DNA from: Micromonospora tarapacensis
Lineage (GTDB): Bacteria > Actinomycetota > Actinomycetes > Mycobacteriales > Micromonosporaceae
NCBI RefSeq assembly: GCF_019697375.1
Contig: NZ_JAHCDI010000004.1
Location: 5,505,324 to 5,569,323 of the forward strand
DNA: 64,000 bases
Direction: 5' to 3'
Below the pieces are notes generated by a model. That model was not told the DNA's origin. It saw only the letters and a list, made by a program, of their open reading frames with translations, and did no database searches. This document shows, piece by piece, positions 38,006 through 46,780 of this stretch. How positions within the stretch are numbered: the stretch's first letter is position 1; each line of letters starts with the position of its first letter. Both the position numbers and the translations under genes were made by a program.

Positions 38006-38334
38006 AAGCAGGCGACGGTTGGGGCGTTCTAGCGGATCCGTCCAGACGCTCCATCGTCACGTGCCTGGCCGAACGGCCGCGGGCCGTCGGTGAACTCGCC
38101 GACGAACTGCCGATCAGCCGGCCCGCGGTGTCTCAGCATCTGAAGGTGCTCAAGGACGCCGGCCTGGTCACCGACGAAGCGGCTGGCACCCGCCGGGTCT
38201 ACCGGCTCAACCCAGCCGGCGTGGCCGCGTTACGAGATCAGCTGGACACCTTCTGGAACCGCGCGCTGAGCGGCTACCAGGACGTCGCCGAACAACCGAT
38301 CACAGACCGACCATCGAGCGAGGAGAAATCGTGA
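37993..38334 (+). CDS. ArsR-family regulator
   Basis: Starting at GTG 37993 gives 113 residues and a normal family N-terminus (VTYQAGDGWGVLADPSRR). The longer frame from TTG 37957 would place the promoter inside the gene. The winged helix is DELPISRPAVSQHLKVLKDAGLV followed by AGTRRVYRLNP. No Cys metal site is visible, as usual for the SRPBCC-linked ArsR subgroup. It overlaps the SRPBCC gene by 4 nt. Confidence 0.88.
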   Translation: MVTYQAGDGWGVLADPSRRSIVTCLAERPRAVGELADELPISRPAVSQHLKVLKDAGLVTDEAAGTRRVYRLNPAGVAALRDQLDTFWNRALSGYQDVAEQPITDRPSSEEKS

Positions 38335-38813
38335 CAGAGGCAACCGCCGTAGTGATACAGCGTCAGATCGTCATCGAGGCGCCGGTCGAGCGCGCCTTCA
38401 CCGTGTTCACCGAGCGATTCGGCGACTTCAAGCCGCCGGAACACAACCTGCTCGGTGCGCCGATCGCCGCAACCGTCTTCGAACCGAAAATCGGCGGTTA
38501 CATCTATGATCGCGCCGCCGACGGCGCCGAATGCCGCTGGGCCCGCGTGCTCGCCTACGAGCCCCCCGACCGGGTCGTGTTCAGCTGGGACATCAGCCCG
38601 CAATGGCAGGTCGAGACCGACCCCGACAACACGAGCGAGGTCGAAGTCCGATTCATCGCCGAAACCCCACACCGCACCCGCGTCGAACTCGAACACCGCC
38701 ACCTCGACCGACACGGCCCCGGCTGGAAGTCCATGCGTGACGGCGTCGCCCACGACGAAGGATGGCCCCTCTACCTACAGCGCTACTCGGACCTGTTCAC
38801 CCAGGCCACCTGA
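38331..38813 (+). CDS. SRPBCC/AHSA1-family protein
   Basis: 160 residues from GTG 38331, overlapping the ArsR stop. It reads IVIEAPVERAFTVFTERFGDF, then VFEPKIGGYIYDRAADG and a C-terminal VELEHRHLDRHGPGW helix region, matching AHSA1-type SRPBCC proteins with a hydrophobic ligand cavity. ArsR-SRPBCC pairs are common in actinobacteria; the ligand is usually unknown. Confidence 0.88.
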   Translation: MTEATAVVIQRQIVIEAPVERAFTVFTERFGDFKPPEHNLLGAPIAATVFEPKIGGYIYDRAADGAECRWARVLAYEPPDRVVFSWDISPQWQVETDPDNTSEVEVRFIAETPHRTRVELEHRHLDRHGPGWKSMRDGVAHDEGWPLYLQRYSDLFTQAT

Positions 38814-39229
38814 CGGCCGCCGATCACCATCAGCACCGACGTCGACCGCCCGACCGAAGGCGTTCGCCCACGCCACTGACCCAACCCGCCTGCACGAATG
38901 GCCGAAGGGCGTCGTTTACGGGCATCTGCAATCGCAGGTGACCCGAACCGGGATGCGGTCCGCCGCACCACCCCCGACGCATCGGCGGCGCCGTCGGCCC
39001 AGGCTGGCTGCCACGGCTCCGTCAGGATGAACCGTCGGGGCGGCCCTCAGCCGGAGGTCACTTCGGGTCTGCCCCACAGCAGGAGCAGCCGGGAGCGCCC
39101 AGGCCGGCGCTGCGGCTGGCCCAGGATTCCGACCTGAGGCGTGCCGGTCTGCCGGCGGCAGGGGTCAAGTTGCCTGCCTGCGTCGAGGTTGGCTGTCGAC
39201 GACTCACGTTTGTCAGTACGCTCGCCGTC
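38814..39229. other. gene-free stretch, ~415 bp
   Basis: No convincing gene is visible in any frame. Coding bias is weak and no domain is recognised. It may contain debris from a lost gene. A possible -10 element TACGCT at 39216 belongs to the next gene. Confidence 0.4.
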
Positions 39230-39886
39230 GTGGTGGATGCGGCAGCGGTCGAGGAAGCGTTGGGCGTGCTGGCGGTGCGGTTGGTGACCCCGGTGGATCT
39301 GATCACCATCCACCGCGACAAGATGGACGAGGCGAGGCGGAACTCCCGGTACCGGAGCATGAGGTACGGGGCGTTCCTGTTGACGTACGGGCCGTTCGAG
39401 ATGTTCTTCAACCAGGTGATCGGCGCGCACGGCGGCCCCCGGCAGAACACGCCGGCGACCATGGAACGGCTACGGCAGCGGTTCGGCCAGCACCTCGGCA
39501 CGCCGGATGTCACCGGCCAGTGGCGGGCCCGGGTCCGTGCGCAGCCCGAGCCGGGTCGCGGTGGTCGCTGGCTCTGGACCACCATCGAGACGCAGCGCCT
39601 CGACCACTACCTACGCGACGCCAAGGCCGTCCGGAACCGGCTCGCGCACGGCGACGACCCGCAGACCGCGCCGAATGATTCCGGGACGCTGTATGACCGC
39701 AAGGACGGCAAGACGTCGATCACGCTGATGTGGGTCGAGGGCTTCGTACAGGCCGTACAGGACTTGGCCACGATCACCGCCCTCGAACTCACCGGAGACA
39801 CCACCTTGATCCCGGACTGGCCGGTCCCACCCCGTACCGAGGTCAGCGCAAACCCGCCCGCGCCGCCTTGGGCGGCGACCCCGTAG
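39230..39886 (+). CDS. HEPN-like protein of unknown function
   Basis: About 218 residues if started at GTG 39230. A TTG at 39170 is also possible. Helical N-terminus (DAAAVEEALGVLAVRL), a central MRYGAFLLTYGPFEMFFNQ segment, and near residue 137 the motif DAKAVRNRLAHGDDP. RNRLAH fits the R-x4-H signature of HEPN ribonuclease or nucleotide-binding folds, common in toxins and defence proteins. No partner nucleotidyltransferase is nearby. It is the last gene before the right att copy, a typical cargo place in islands. Function is not established. Confidence 0.6.
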   Translation: MVDAAAVEEALGVLAVRLVTPVDLITIHRDKMDEARRNSRYRSMRYGAFLLTYGPFEMFFNQVIGAHGGPRQNTPATMERLRQRFGQHLGTPDVTGQWRARVRAQPEPGRGGRWLWTTIETQRLDHYLRDAKAVRNRLAHGDDPQTAPNDSGTLYDRKDGKTSITLMWVEGFVQAVQDLATITALELTGDTTLIPDWPVPPRTEVSANPPAPPWAATP

Positions 39887-40173
39887 CGGCACCCTCTCCG
39901 ATCGCTATCGCTCGGCGATTGGCGCACTGGCCATCGGGGCACTGGCGGTGATCCGTGGGTGCTCGGACGTCGGGGAACTCACACGGACGCACCCGGACGT
40001 AGCCGGATTCGCGGCTTCCATCAGCCGAACCAAGACAACCATAAATATCGATCGAGGCGGTGCGCGGGGCTAGGACCTGGGGGGCGGATGCACCGGGACG
40101 GGGCCGGACTGAGTGGGTTGCATTCGGACGCCTCCTTGGTTGCAGTCGATCCTGAAGGAGACTGCTTCTCCAG
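39887..40173. other. gene-free stretch before the right att copy
   Basis: It contains CGTGGGTGCTCGGACGTCGG (near 39953) and about 50 bp more that resemble 46675-46745 upstream of the second integrase remnant. This may be the leader of integrase-bearing elements, not a gene. Confidence 0.45.
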
Positions 40174-40217
40174 CTACGGATCAGAAGGTTAGGGGTTCGA
40201 GTCCCTTCGGGCGCACA
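40174..40217 (+). repeat. tRNA-Arg(ACG) 3'-half attachment site, right copy
   Basis: Identical over 44 bp to 15600-15643, from the anticodon loop to the acceptor end of tRNA-Arg(ACG), in the same orientation and 24,574 bp away. The 5' half of the tRNA is absent here too. This supports an island between the two copies, or repeated integrations at one tRNA gene whose intact copy lies outside the window. Confidence 0.8.
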
Positions 40218-40224
40218 AGATCAG

Positions 40225-40269
40225 AAGGGGTCTGACCTGCCCGAACGACAGTCAGGCCCCTTTGCTTTT
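40225..40269 (+). terminator. rho-independent terminator after the right att copy
   Basis: AAGGGGTCTGAC pairs with GTCAGGCCCCTT across a 14-nt loop and is followed by a T-rich tail (TTTGCTTTT). Its position relative to the tRNA 3' end matches the terminator after the left copy, but its sequence differs. Confidence 0.7.
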
Positions 40270-40539
40270 CCGTCCCTTGTGGTCGGCTGAGTGCTCGGTG
40301 GGTGCTCGTGCGACGAGCATCCCTCACGTCCGGCCCTGTCCAGTGGGCAGGTGCTTTGTCCGGATGGGTTTGATCATGGTTTAGGGTGTCGACCCTGACG
40401 CCCGGATCCTGGGACGGCTTTTTGTTCGGCGGTCTGCAACGCAATACAGGCTGGTTCGGCGGTACCTCCAGCTGTTCATGGTGGGGCTGGTGTCAGGGCA
40501 ATCCCTTCCGGCCGTCTTCGGTTGGTGTCACGTTGCCGT
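40270..40539. other. gene-free stretch with a GTGCTC direct repeat
   Basis: GAGTGCTCGGTGGGTGCTCG (near 40288) is another member of the repeat found near 15375, 32184 and 46670. No gene is recognised. Confidence 0.4.
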
Positions 40540-40945
40540 GAGGGATGCGTAGCGAGCGGTGATCGACGCCTCCGATGACCGTGGAGGGGATCTTCGTCGA
40601 TCCTGTTGCGCCGGAGGGGGATCCCGCCGAACCTGGCGACCAGTGGGTTCCTGCCCTGCCGTTCGATCCTGGCTTCGAAGCAGGTCCGCAGGCCGTGTGG
40701 TGTCTGGATTTTGGCCCGGTGACGGGCGGTCATCTTCGACACCGACGAGCGGTGCTTCGCGGCGAGGGTTCGTAGCATCGAGGTACGCATGGCCCCTTCG
40801 AGCCGGCTCAGTCGGTAGACGTTGCCGGTGAGCAGGTAGTACTGGACGAGTCCCCGATACTGTGCCCCGAACGTCGCGACGATGGTGTGGTCGCTCTGAT
40901 TGATCAGTTCGGGGCACTCCGGCTGAGGTGCCCGCCACCTCAGGG
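40540..40945 (-). pseudogene. group II intron maturase remnant
   Basis: Minus-strand translation reads ELINQSDHTIVATFGAQYRG, LVQYYLLTGNVYRL, AMRTSMLRTLAAKHR and LVARFGGIPLRR, collinear with the thumb/maturase part of the intron RT at 49013-49790 but only ~55% alike. The polymerase half and HNH part are missing. It is a leftover of a fourth group II intron, related to the ISAs1-borne one but not a recent copy. Confidence 0.75.
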
Positions 40946-41296
40946 CAGCGGAACGACGTAGGAGTCGATGCGGGCGATAAGCCCGTCCCGGAACGTGAAC
41001 AGATCGTTGAAGGCGAAGCGGAGCGGTCCGTGGTCGATGCTGACGCCGAGGCCCTCACCCGTAGTGACGACGACCGGGCCGTCCTCGTGGACACGCTGGA
41101 CGTCGAGCTTGGGGCTGCCGGTGAACGCCGGATTTTCGATCTCGCCGTCGAACTCCGCGTTGCCGCGGGTGGTCCGGTGGCCGTGGATGACCCACTCGAC
41201 GTCGTCGGTGAGGGTTGCCAAGATTCGCGGGTGATCGCTCGTCCGGAATCCTTCGAAGTACTCCGCGACGAGGTCGCGCTGGGTCGTCTGAGTCAT
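40940..41296 (-). CDS. SnoaL-like (NTF2-fold) protein
   Basis: 118 residues from ATG 41296, with GGAGA 6 nt upstream. It reads LVAEYFEGFRTSDHPRILATLTDDVEWVIHG in parts and ends in FAFNDLFTFRDGLIARIDSYVV, the cone-shaped NTF2/SnoaL fold. These proteins act as small isomerases or binding proteins, or have no known function. It follows the ArsR-SRPBCC pair in the same direction and is probably co-transcribed. Confidence 0.85.
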   Translation of the reverse strand: MTQTTQRDLVAEYFEGFRTSDHPRILATLTDDVEWVIHGHRTTRGNAEFDGEIENPAFTGSPKLDVQRVHEDGPVVVTTGEGLGVSIDHGPLRFAFNDLFTFRDGLIARIDSYVVPLP

Positions 41297-41318
41297 GGTG
41301 TTCTCCGTCTTTGTGGTG

Positions 41319-41756
41319 TCAGTGCTGCAGGTGTGCTGCGAGGGCGTCGAGGATCGAGGCGAGCCCATCGATGGCCTGGGCCGTCTGGAGTTCAGGCGGA
41401 AGCCGGCGCTGGTGGACCGTGAGGTCCGTGCCGTCGCCGGCGGGATGGACGGTGACGGTTGTGCGGAGGCCGGTGACGGGCTCGTCGAACACGAGTTCGT
41501 GCGGTGCGGCGATGCTCACGTAGACGAACCGGAGCCGGCGGGTCGCGCCGTCGGGCGCGCGGGTGTCGACTGTGAACTCTCCGCCGGGACGCAGATCGAC
41601 GGTCACGGACTCCGGAGGCACAGCGGCGTGCGAACCGCCCCAGAACACCGCGATGCTTGCCGGCGAGGTGAAGGCGGCCCAGACGCGTTCGGGATCCGCT
41701 GGAAGGTAGCGCTTGGCGATCAGTTCGTCGCCGTGGAGCTCTGCGTTGGTGGTCAA
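41319..41756 (-). CDS. SRPBCC/AHSA1-family protein
   Basis: 145 residues from TTG 41756, whose bases overlap the ArsR stop (TTGA). It reads IAKRYLPADPERVWAAFTSP, VTVDLRPGGEFTVDTRAP, LVFDEPVTG and the C-terminal helix AIDGLASILDALAAH. It is a typical AHSA1-like ligand-binding fold in an ArsR-SRPBCC pair. Confidence 0.88.
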   Translation of the reverse strand: MTTNAELHGDELIAKRYLPADPERVWAAFTSPASIAVFWGGSHAAVPPESVTVDLRPGGEFTVDTRAPDGATRRLRFVYVSIAAPHELVFDEPVTGLRTTVTVHPAGDGTDLTVHQRRLPPELQTAQAIDGLASILDALAAHLQH

Positions 41757-42100
41757 CGGACTGCGTTGCCGTCGGTGAGGTGCTGCTCGAGGGCGTTGAG
41801 CCGGTCGTCCCACGCGCGGCGCTGGTCGTCTATCCAGGTGCCGAGCGACGACAGCTGATCGACCCTCAGTCGGCAGGGGCGTCTGGTGCCCTCGCGTCGC
41901 TGCTCGACTAGGCCGCACTTCCTGAGCACACCGACGTGGTGGGAGATCGCCTGTGGGGTCAGGTCGAACGGCTCAGCGAGTTCTCCCACCGTGGCGTCAC
42001 TTCGCGCGAGGCGAGTCACCAAGGCGCGACGGACGGGGTCACCGAGGGCGGCGAAGGCCAAGTCGAGGTCAGGGCTGGATGCCGCAAGCAAGGAAGGCAT
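41753..42100 (-). CDS. ArsR-family regulator
   Basis: 115 residues. The winged helix is VGELAEPFDLTPQAISHHVGVLRKCGLVEQRREGTRRP, preceded by FAALGDPVRRALVTRLA. No Cys/His metal motif is evident. It heads a three-gene operon (ArsR, SRPBCC, SnoaL) and is probably autoregulated through the ~200 bp upstream, which contains CAAATAACCATTTG (42115-42128), a 7-bp inverted repeat. Confidence 0.88.
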   Translation of the reverse strand: MPSLLAASSPDLDLAFAALGDPVRRALVTRLARSDATVGELAEPFDLTPQAISHHVGVLRKCGLVEQRREGTRRPCRLRVDQLSSLGTWIDDQRRAWDDRLNALEQHLTDGNAVR

Positions 42101-42114
42101 AGCTCCACTTTAAT

Positions 42115-42128
42115 GCAAATAACCATTT
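42115..42128. promoter_or_regulatory. candidate ArsR operator
   Basis: CAAATAACCATTTG is an imperfect AT-rich dyad 15-28 bp upstream of the ArsR start codon, in a place suited to autorepression. Confidence 0.45.
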
Positions 42129-42296
42129 GCGCAAGCGCCTGCTTGCAAGTGGGGTTGCGCCACGTACCAAGTGATCCCCATCCCAGTCGAGCTGGGGTCG
42201 TCGGTGCTTCACACGGCGGGGACCGATCCAGCCCCGGACCGCGCGACCACGACCTGGACCCAGTTCCTGCGGTCACAGGCCGAGGCGCTCCTGGCC

Positions 42297-42812
42297 GCCG
42301 GATCCGGATCCTCGGCGCGACCGCGCACCCCACTGCAGCCTGGGTGTCCCAGGCCGCCCGCAATCTGGTCATGGACCTCGAAGACACCGGCTGCCGGGTG
42401 AAGTACCTGATCCGCGACCGGGACGGCAAGTACCCGGCCCTGTTCGACACGATCATGGCCGACGCCGGCATCACCGTGGTACGCACCGGTGTCCAGGTTC
42501 CTCGGATGAACGCGATCATGGAGCGCTGGATCCGGACCTGCCGGCGCGAACTCCTCGACCGGACCTTGATCCTCAACCAGCGGCACCTGCTGCACGCGTT
42601 GCGCCAGTACGAGACGTTCTACAACGAACACCGCCCGCATCAGAGCATCGCCAACGCCCGACCACTCGGCCCACTACCCGAACCGATCACCGACCCCGAC
42701 CGGCTCGCCCACCTGAACATCCACCGACGCGACCGCCTCGGCGGCATCCTCCACGAGTACGAGCATGCCGCCTGAGCTGCCCGGATGTCATTCTCGGCAG
42801 GTACAGGGGCAG
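42297..42812 (+). pseudogene. IS481/IS3-like transposase fragment with right IS end
   Basis: About 160 residues of an rve integrase core: VKYLIRDRDGKYPALFD (second Asp), GVQVPRMNAIMERWIRT (Glu), LLHALRQYETFYNEHRPHQS and DRLGGILHEYEHAA, then stop at 42773. The first Asp and the N-terminal HTH are missing. After the stop, GGATGTCATTCTCGGCAGGT (42784-42803) and following bases match, inverted, the end of a second fragment at 46335. The gene is truncated and inactive. Confidence 0.8.
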
Positions 42813-42823
42813 AGGCCAAGGAC

Positions 42824-43468
42824 TCAGCCTTCCAGGTAGGCGAGTACCGCCAGGATGCGGCGGTTGTCGTCCTCGGAGGGCTTGAGACCGAGCTTGGTGA
42901 AGATGCTGTTGCTGTGTTTGCTGACGGTCTTCTCGGTGACGAACATCCGGGCGGCGATCGCAGCGTTCGAGCGGCCCTGCGCCATCAGGGTGAGGACCTC
43001 ATGCTCGCGTGGGCTCAGCTCCAGGAGCTTAGGGTCGGTGGAGCGGTGGGTGAGTAGCGCACTCACCACGTCGGGGTCCATAACGGTGCTGCCGGTAGCG
43101 ACCTGCCGGACACTGGCGACGAATTGGTCGACGTCCGTAACCCGGTCCTTCAACAGGTAGCCCACCGCGCCCGCGCGATCCGACATCAGCTCCCTGGCGT
43201 AGATCTGCTCGACATACTGCGAGAGCACCATGATGGGCAGCCCTGGAATCTGGCGGCGGGCCTCGATCGCGGAACGCAGCCCCTCGTCGGTGAAGGTCGG
43301 CGGCAACCGCACGTCGACGATGGCGACGTCGGGGCGGTGCGTCGTCAGCGACCGGATCAGCGCGGGACCGTTGTCAACGGCTTCCACGACCTCGAATGAA
43401 TTGGCCCGCAGGATCCTGATCAGGCCCTCGCGGAGCAGGGCGAGATCCTCGGCTATCACGATACGCAC
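42824..43468 (-). CDS. NarL/LuxR-family response regulator
   Basis: 214 residues. The receiver domain has Glu7-Asp8, phospho-acceptor Asp52 (AIVDVRLPP), a Ser (VLSQY) and Lys (LLKDRV). The LuxR HTH is LSPREHEVLTLMAQGRSNAAIAARMFVTEKTVSKH. It overlaps the end of the upstream kinase by 13 nt, making one operon. Confidence 0.92.
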   Translation of the reverse strand: MRIVIAEDLALLREGLIRILRANSFEVVEAVDNGPALIRSLTTHRPDVAIVDVRLPPTFTDEGLRSAIEARRQIPGLPIMVLSQYVEQIYARELMSDRAGAVGYLLKDRVTDVDQFVASVRQVATGSTVMDPDVVSALLTHRSTDPKLLELSPREHEVLTLMAQGRSNAAIAARMFVTEKTVSKHSNSIFTKLGLKPSEDDNRRILAVLAYLEG

Positions 43469-44811
43469 GGCAGCGACATCCTCACCTCGGTAGGTCCGCC
43501 CGGCGGGCTGTCAACGGTCAGCGTGCCGTCGAGGGCCGCCAGGCGACGGACGATGCCACGCAGGCCGGTGCCGGAATCGATCGAAGCACCCCCACGGCCG
43601 TCGTCGGACACCAGCATCGTCAGTTCCCCGGCAACGCCGCCCCGGTGGGGTGCGAACTCCACGGTGATCCGGATCTGCTGGGCCTGGGCGTGCTTGATGG
43701 CGTTCGACAAGGCTTCGGCGACGGCGAAGTAGGCCGCGGACTCGATCGGGGCCGGCAGCCGTCCGGGTAGGCGGGTCACCACCGTGGTCGGGATCGGATT
43801 GACCAGGGCCAAGGCCTTGAGTGCGCCCTCCAGGCCACGGTCCGCCAGTACCGGCGGATGGATGCCTCGTACCAGGTCGCGCAGTTCGGTCAGGGCGCTG
43901 GAGGTCGACTCGCGGGCCTCGGCCAGCAGCTGCTGGACGGCCTGCGGATCCTTGGGCAGTAACTGTTCGGCCAAGCCCAGGCTCATACCCAGCGACACCA
44001 GCCGGGCCTGCGCGCCGTCGTGCAGGTCGCGTTCGATTCGGCGCAGTTCACCGGCCTGGGTGTCGACGCTCTCAGCTCGCGAGGTCGCCAACTGTTGGAC
44101 GCGGGCGCGCAGGCGCGCCTGTTCGGTGGGGCCGAGCAGAGCGCGGATCACCCTAGCGTTGAGGTTCGCGAGGCGCACCGCAGTGACGTACCAGAGCAGA
44201 AGGAAAACCGGACCGAGCGGTACCAGCCCGAACGACTGCGCGACGCTGTGCAGCCGGAAGCCCTCCCCCATCGGAGTGCGGAACACCTGTGAAGGCGTCA
44301 GCTGATAGATGAGCGGATAGGTCAGGTATACGACTCCGAAGACGAAGAACAGCAGCGACAGTCCGCAACTCAACCAAATGGTGATCGAGTTGACCACCAA
44401 CCAGATCCAGTCCCGCCACGTCGCCGGGTCGCGCAGGATCGTCCAGAGCCGCACCGGCCACCCGGCGTCCGGCGTCGGCTGATAGGGCCGGGCGGGCACC
44501 GGTTCGCCGAGCCGGTCGGCGGCCCACTGGCGGTGCAGGTCGGCAAACCAGCGCACCAGTACGGTCGCGAGCAGGGTCAGTGGGATTCCGGCGCCAAGCA
44601 CGGCGATCGATATCGAGGTGATCCAGAGCGTGGCCAGCACGGCACCTAGGACCGCGCCCGGCAGCAGCACCAGCGACCAGCCCAGCAGGCTCATCCGCTG
44701 GGCCAGCGCGGAGCGCGGAATCGGACCGTTGCGAGCGACGCGACCCGGCCCGGAGCCGTCCCGCGAGGGCGAGGAGCCGCCGGGAAGGGCGGTTCCGCTG
44801 TAATCGGTCAT
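43456..44811 (-). CDS. sensor histidine kinase, HisKA_3 type
   Basis: 451 residues. The N-terminal membrane part has four hydrophobic stretches (SLVLLPGAVLGAVLATLW, SIAVLGAGIPLTLLATVLV, WLVVNSITIWLSCGLSLLFF, LVPLGPVFLLLWYV). The dimerisation/phospho-acceptor helix has RIERDLHDGAQARLVSLG with the active His. The ATPase domain has VAEALSNAIKHA and DDGRGGA...GTGLRGIVRR. It works with the overlapping NarL-type regulator. The sensed signal is unknown. Confidence 0.9.
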   Translation of the reverse strand: MTDYSGTALPGGSSPSRDGSGPGRVARNGPIPRSALAQRMSLLGWSLVLLPGAVLGAVLATLWITSISIAVLGAGIPLTLLATVLVRWFADLHRQWAADRLGEPVPARPYQPTPDAGWPVRLWTILRDPATWRDWIWLVVNSITIWLSCGLSLLFFVFGVVYLTYPLIYQLTPSQVFRTPMGEGFRLHSVAQSFGLVPLGPVFLLLWYVTAVRLANLNARVIRALLGPTEQARLRARVQQLATSRAESVDTQAGELRRIERDLHDGAQARLVSLGMSLGLAEQLLPKDPQAVQQLLAEARESTSSALTELRDLVRGIHPPVLADRGLEGALKALALVNPIPTTVVTRLPGRLPAPIESAAYFAVAEALSNAIKHAQAQQIRITVEFAPHRGGVAGELTMLVSDDGRGGASIDSGTGLRGIVRRLAALDGTLTVDSPPGGPTEVRMSLPCVS

Positions 44812-45289
44812 CTCACTCCATCATTGCGCATCGTGCCGAATCGCCGGGCTGGTGATTCACAGCGGCCGGCGATCCGCACTTCCCCACGGTGGGTTCCGCC
44901 ACTCCGCGTGGGATCCAGCGACCATGGTGTCCGTCCGTGGCCCACGGAGGCTGGCATTGCCGGTCGACGGCTCGATCGATCGACACCCGCGCACACGTTA
45001 CCCATCGCGTAAGCAGTTCCGGCCCGCTCCCCCGAATCTCGACCACCACCTCGCCGTCATCGGGATCCGGACCGTGTGGCTTGTCGCGTTCGCCTACGGC
45101 GCTGCCCGGGTCATCGGCAGCTGCGCTGCAACGAATTCCGAGTCGGCCGGACACTTCGTGCTTGCTCTAGCGGGCTCTAGCGGTGGCCGCACGCGGTGAG
45201 GCCGTCTCCGCAGCCTGGTTGATCGAGACCGCCTGGGCGGTGCTGGTCAACCAGGCTGCGCCGGCCCCATTCCCCCGGCACTATGGCCG
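44812..45289. other. gene-free stretch, ~480 bp
   Basis: No gene is recognised in either strand. It separates the kinase start from the convergently placed end of the lipoprotein hydrolase and should hold the kinase promoter, but no clear -35/-10 pair stands out. Confidence 0.4.
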
Positions 45290-46237
45290 TTACTTGACGG
45301 TGGCGGTCATCTGTTCGATTTCCTTGAGCACCAGGGCGGGCTTGTCCTGGGGAACATCGTGCGAGCTTCCCTTGGCGATGACGAGTGTGCGGTCGGGCCC
45401 CGCCTTGGTGAACGCCGCTGCCGCGTCGCGCCAGGCCTGAGTGTCCTGCGGGGATCCGTCGAAGGGCGTCTTGTCCGACACGACATAGATGACGGGGACG
45501 CTGTCGGGCCAGGAGATCTTGTGGTACGCCTGGTGCGTGGGACCGAAGTTGTCGGCCGTGGCGATGAGCTGGCGGTTCGCCTTCGTCGACGGCGCCTTCT
45601 TGAGCTCTTCGATCTGCGGCGCGGTTAGCGCGACGAGGCGTTGGATCTGGGTGTCGGTGAAGAATTGCGGCACGTTGGCATCGATCAGCACCGCCCCGGA
45701 GACAACGCCGGGGTTCGCGAGGACGAAGTAGTGGGCCACCTCCCCTGCCTGCGAGTGGCCCGCGAGGACCACGTTCTGGGTGACGCCGAGTTCACGCAGA
45801 CCGGCCTGCAGGTCGGAGGCGGCGGCCTGGGGGTCCCAGGGGCCCTTCACCTCCTCGCTGGCGCCCATACCGGCCCGGTCGTAGGTGATGATCTGCGATC
45901 CGGTGGCCTGCGACAGCTGAGGCACCAGGGCATCCCAGTACGAGGAGTCCTCGCCGCCGCCGGCGTCCAGCACGATGGTGGGAGAACTTCCGGGCGTGAC
46001 GTGGAAGGCGAGCTGATGCCCGTTGTTGGCGATCATGTGCAAGCCCGCTGCGGGGGCCGCACTTGCCGGGCCGGCCGGGTTCGTCGAGGTCGAGGGAACC
46101 GCGGCTACCGAGCTGGCCGCGGGTGCGGCCTTCGGCGCCGCCGAGCCATTACACCCGGCGACTGCCACTATCACGGCGACGGGAAGGACAAGGGCTAGGG
46201 CGGCCCGATGGAACCGGGAGATCTTCTGCGTGGTCAT
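45290..46237 (-). CDS. alpha/beta-hydrolase lipoprotein
   Basis: 315 residues from ATG 46237 with a lipoprotein signal (LPVAVIVAVAGC, acylated Cys) and an Ala/Pro-rich linker. The hydrolase fold follows: IVLDAGGGEDSSYWD, IITYDRAGMGASE, nucleophile elbow LAGHSQAGEV (Ser), and a C-terminal catalytic His in AKGSSHDVPQ. Membrane-anchored on the outside of the cell; the substrate (ester or amide) is not evident. It stands alone. Confidence 0.88.
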   Translation of the reverse strand: MTTQKISRFHRAALALVLPVAVIVAVAGCNGSAAPKAAPAASSVAAVPSTSTNPAGPASAAPAAGLHMIANNGHQLAFHVTPGSSPTIVLDAGGGEDSSYWDALVPQLSQATGSQIITYDRAGMGASEEVKGPWDPQAAASDLQAGLRELGVTQNVVLAGHSQAGEVAHYFVLANPGVVSGAVLIDANVPQFFTDTQIQRLVALTAPQIEELKKAPSTKANRQLIATADNFGPTHQAYHKISWPDSVPVIYVVSDKTPFDGSPQDTQAWRDAAAAFTKAGPDRTLVIAKGSSHDVPQDKPALVLKEIEQMTATVK

Positions 46238-46334
46238 GGAAATGAGCTTCCACGGCCTCTGGATCCTGCTCAATCCTGCTACCACCCAGTCGGGTTGGGA
46301 GTTACCCCTACCCTCGCCAGGGGGCAAATCAGAA

Positions 46335-46460
46335 CCCTGTACCTGCCGAGAATGTCATCCGGGCAGGTCAGGCGGCATGTTCGTACTCGTGGAGGATGCC
46401 GCCGAGGCGGTCACGTCGGTGGATGTTCAGGTGGATGAGACGGTCCGGGTCGCTGAGCGG
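46335..46460 (-). pseudogene. IS481/IS3-like transposase, terminal fragment (second copy)
   Basis: [19 protein letters not shown] and LHEYEHAA, stop at 46368, repeat the last ~28 residues of the fragment at 42297-42775, followed by the same IS end. The orientation is opposite, so the two copies form an inverted pair about 3.5 kb apart. Confidence 0.75.
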
Positions 46461-46569
46461 ACGGCGGTGGAGGTGATCCGTACGATCGCATCGGTCGGCT
46501 CCTCGAGCCTCGGATCGGGGATCTCGGTGACGTGTACGTCCCGTCTGCCGTGCCAGGTCAGGGCCTTCA
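46461..46569 (-). pseudogene. zinc-type alcohol dehydrogenase, N-terminal fragment
   Basis: From ATG 46569 the frame reads [19 protein letters not shown] and [16 protein letters not shown], the classic start of a zinc-dependent medium-chain dehydrogenase. It breaks off at the IS fragment about 35 codons in. The catalytic and NAD-binding domains are missing. Confidence 0.75.
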
Positions 46570-46780
46570 TGTCGAGGTCTCGCTGCCCTGGCACGCCCGA
46601 AAGCGCCGAGGTCCGTACGGCCCCGGCGCTCGGACCATGCACCCGGCCAGCAGCAGCGGCGAGCGTGGTGCTCCATGGGTGCTCGAACGTCGGTGAGCCA
46701 GCACGGACACACCGGGACCCAGCCGGAGTTCGCAGCTTCCGCGAGCTGCCGAGTTCGTTCACACATCTTACTTTCCGTGC
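46570..46780. other. integrase-leader-like stretch
   Basis: GGTGCTCCATGGGTGCTCGA (near 46669) and the following ~70 bp resemble 39953-40020. The last 25 bp before ATG 46781 (TTACTTTCCGTGCATGA) resemble the leader of the integrase at 15728. No gene is present. Confidence 0.5.
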
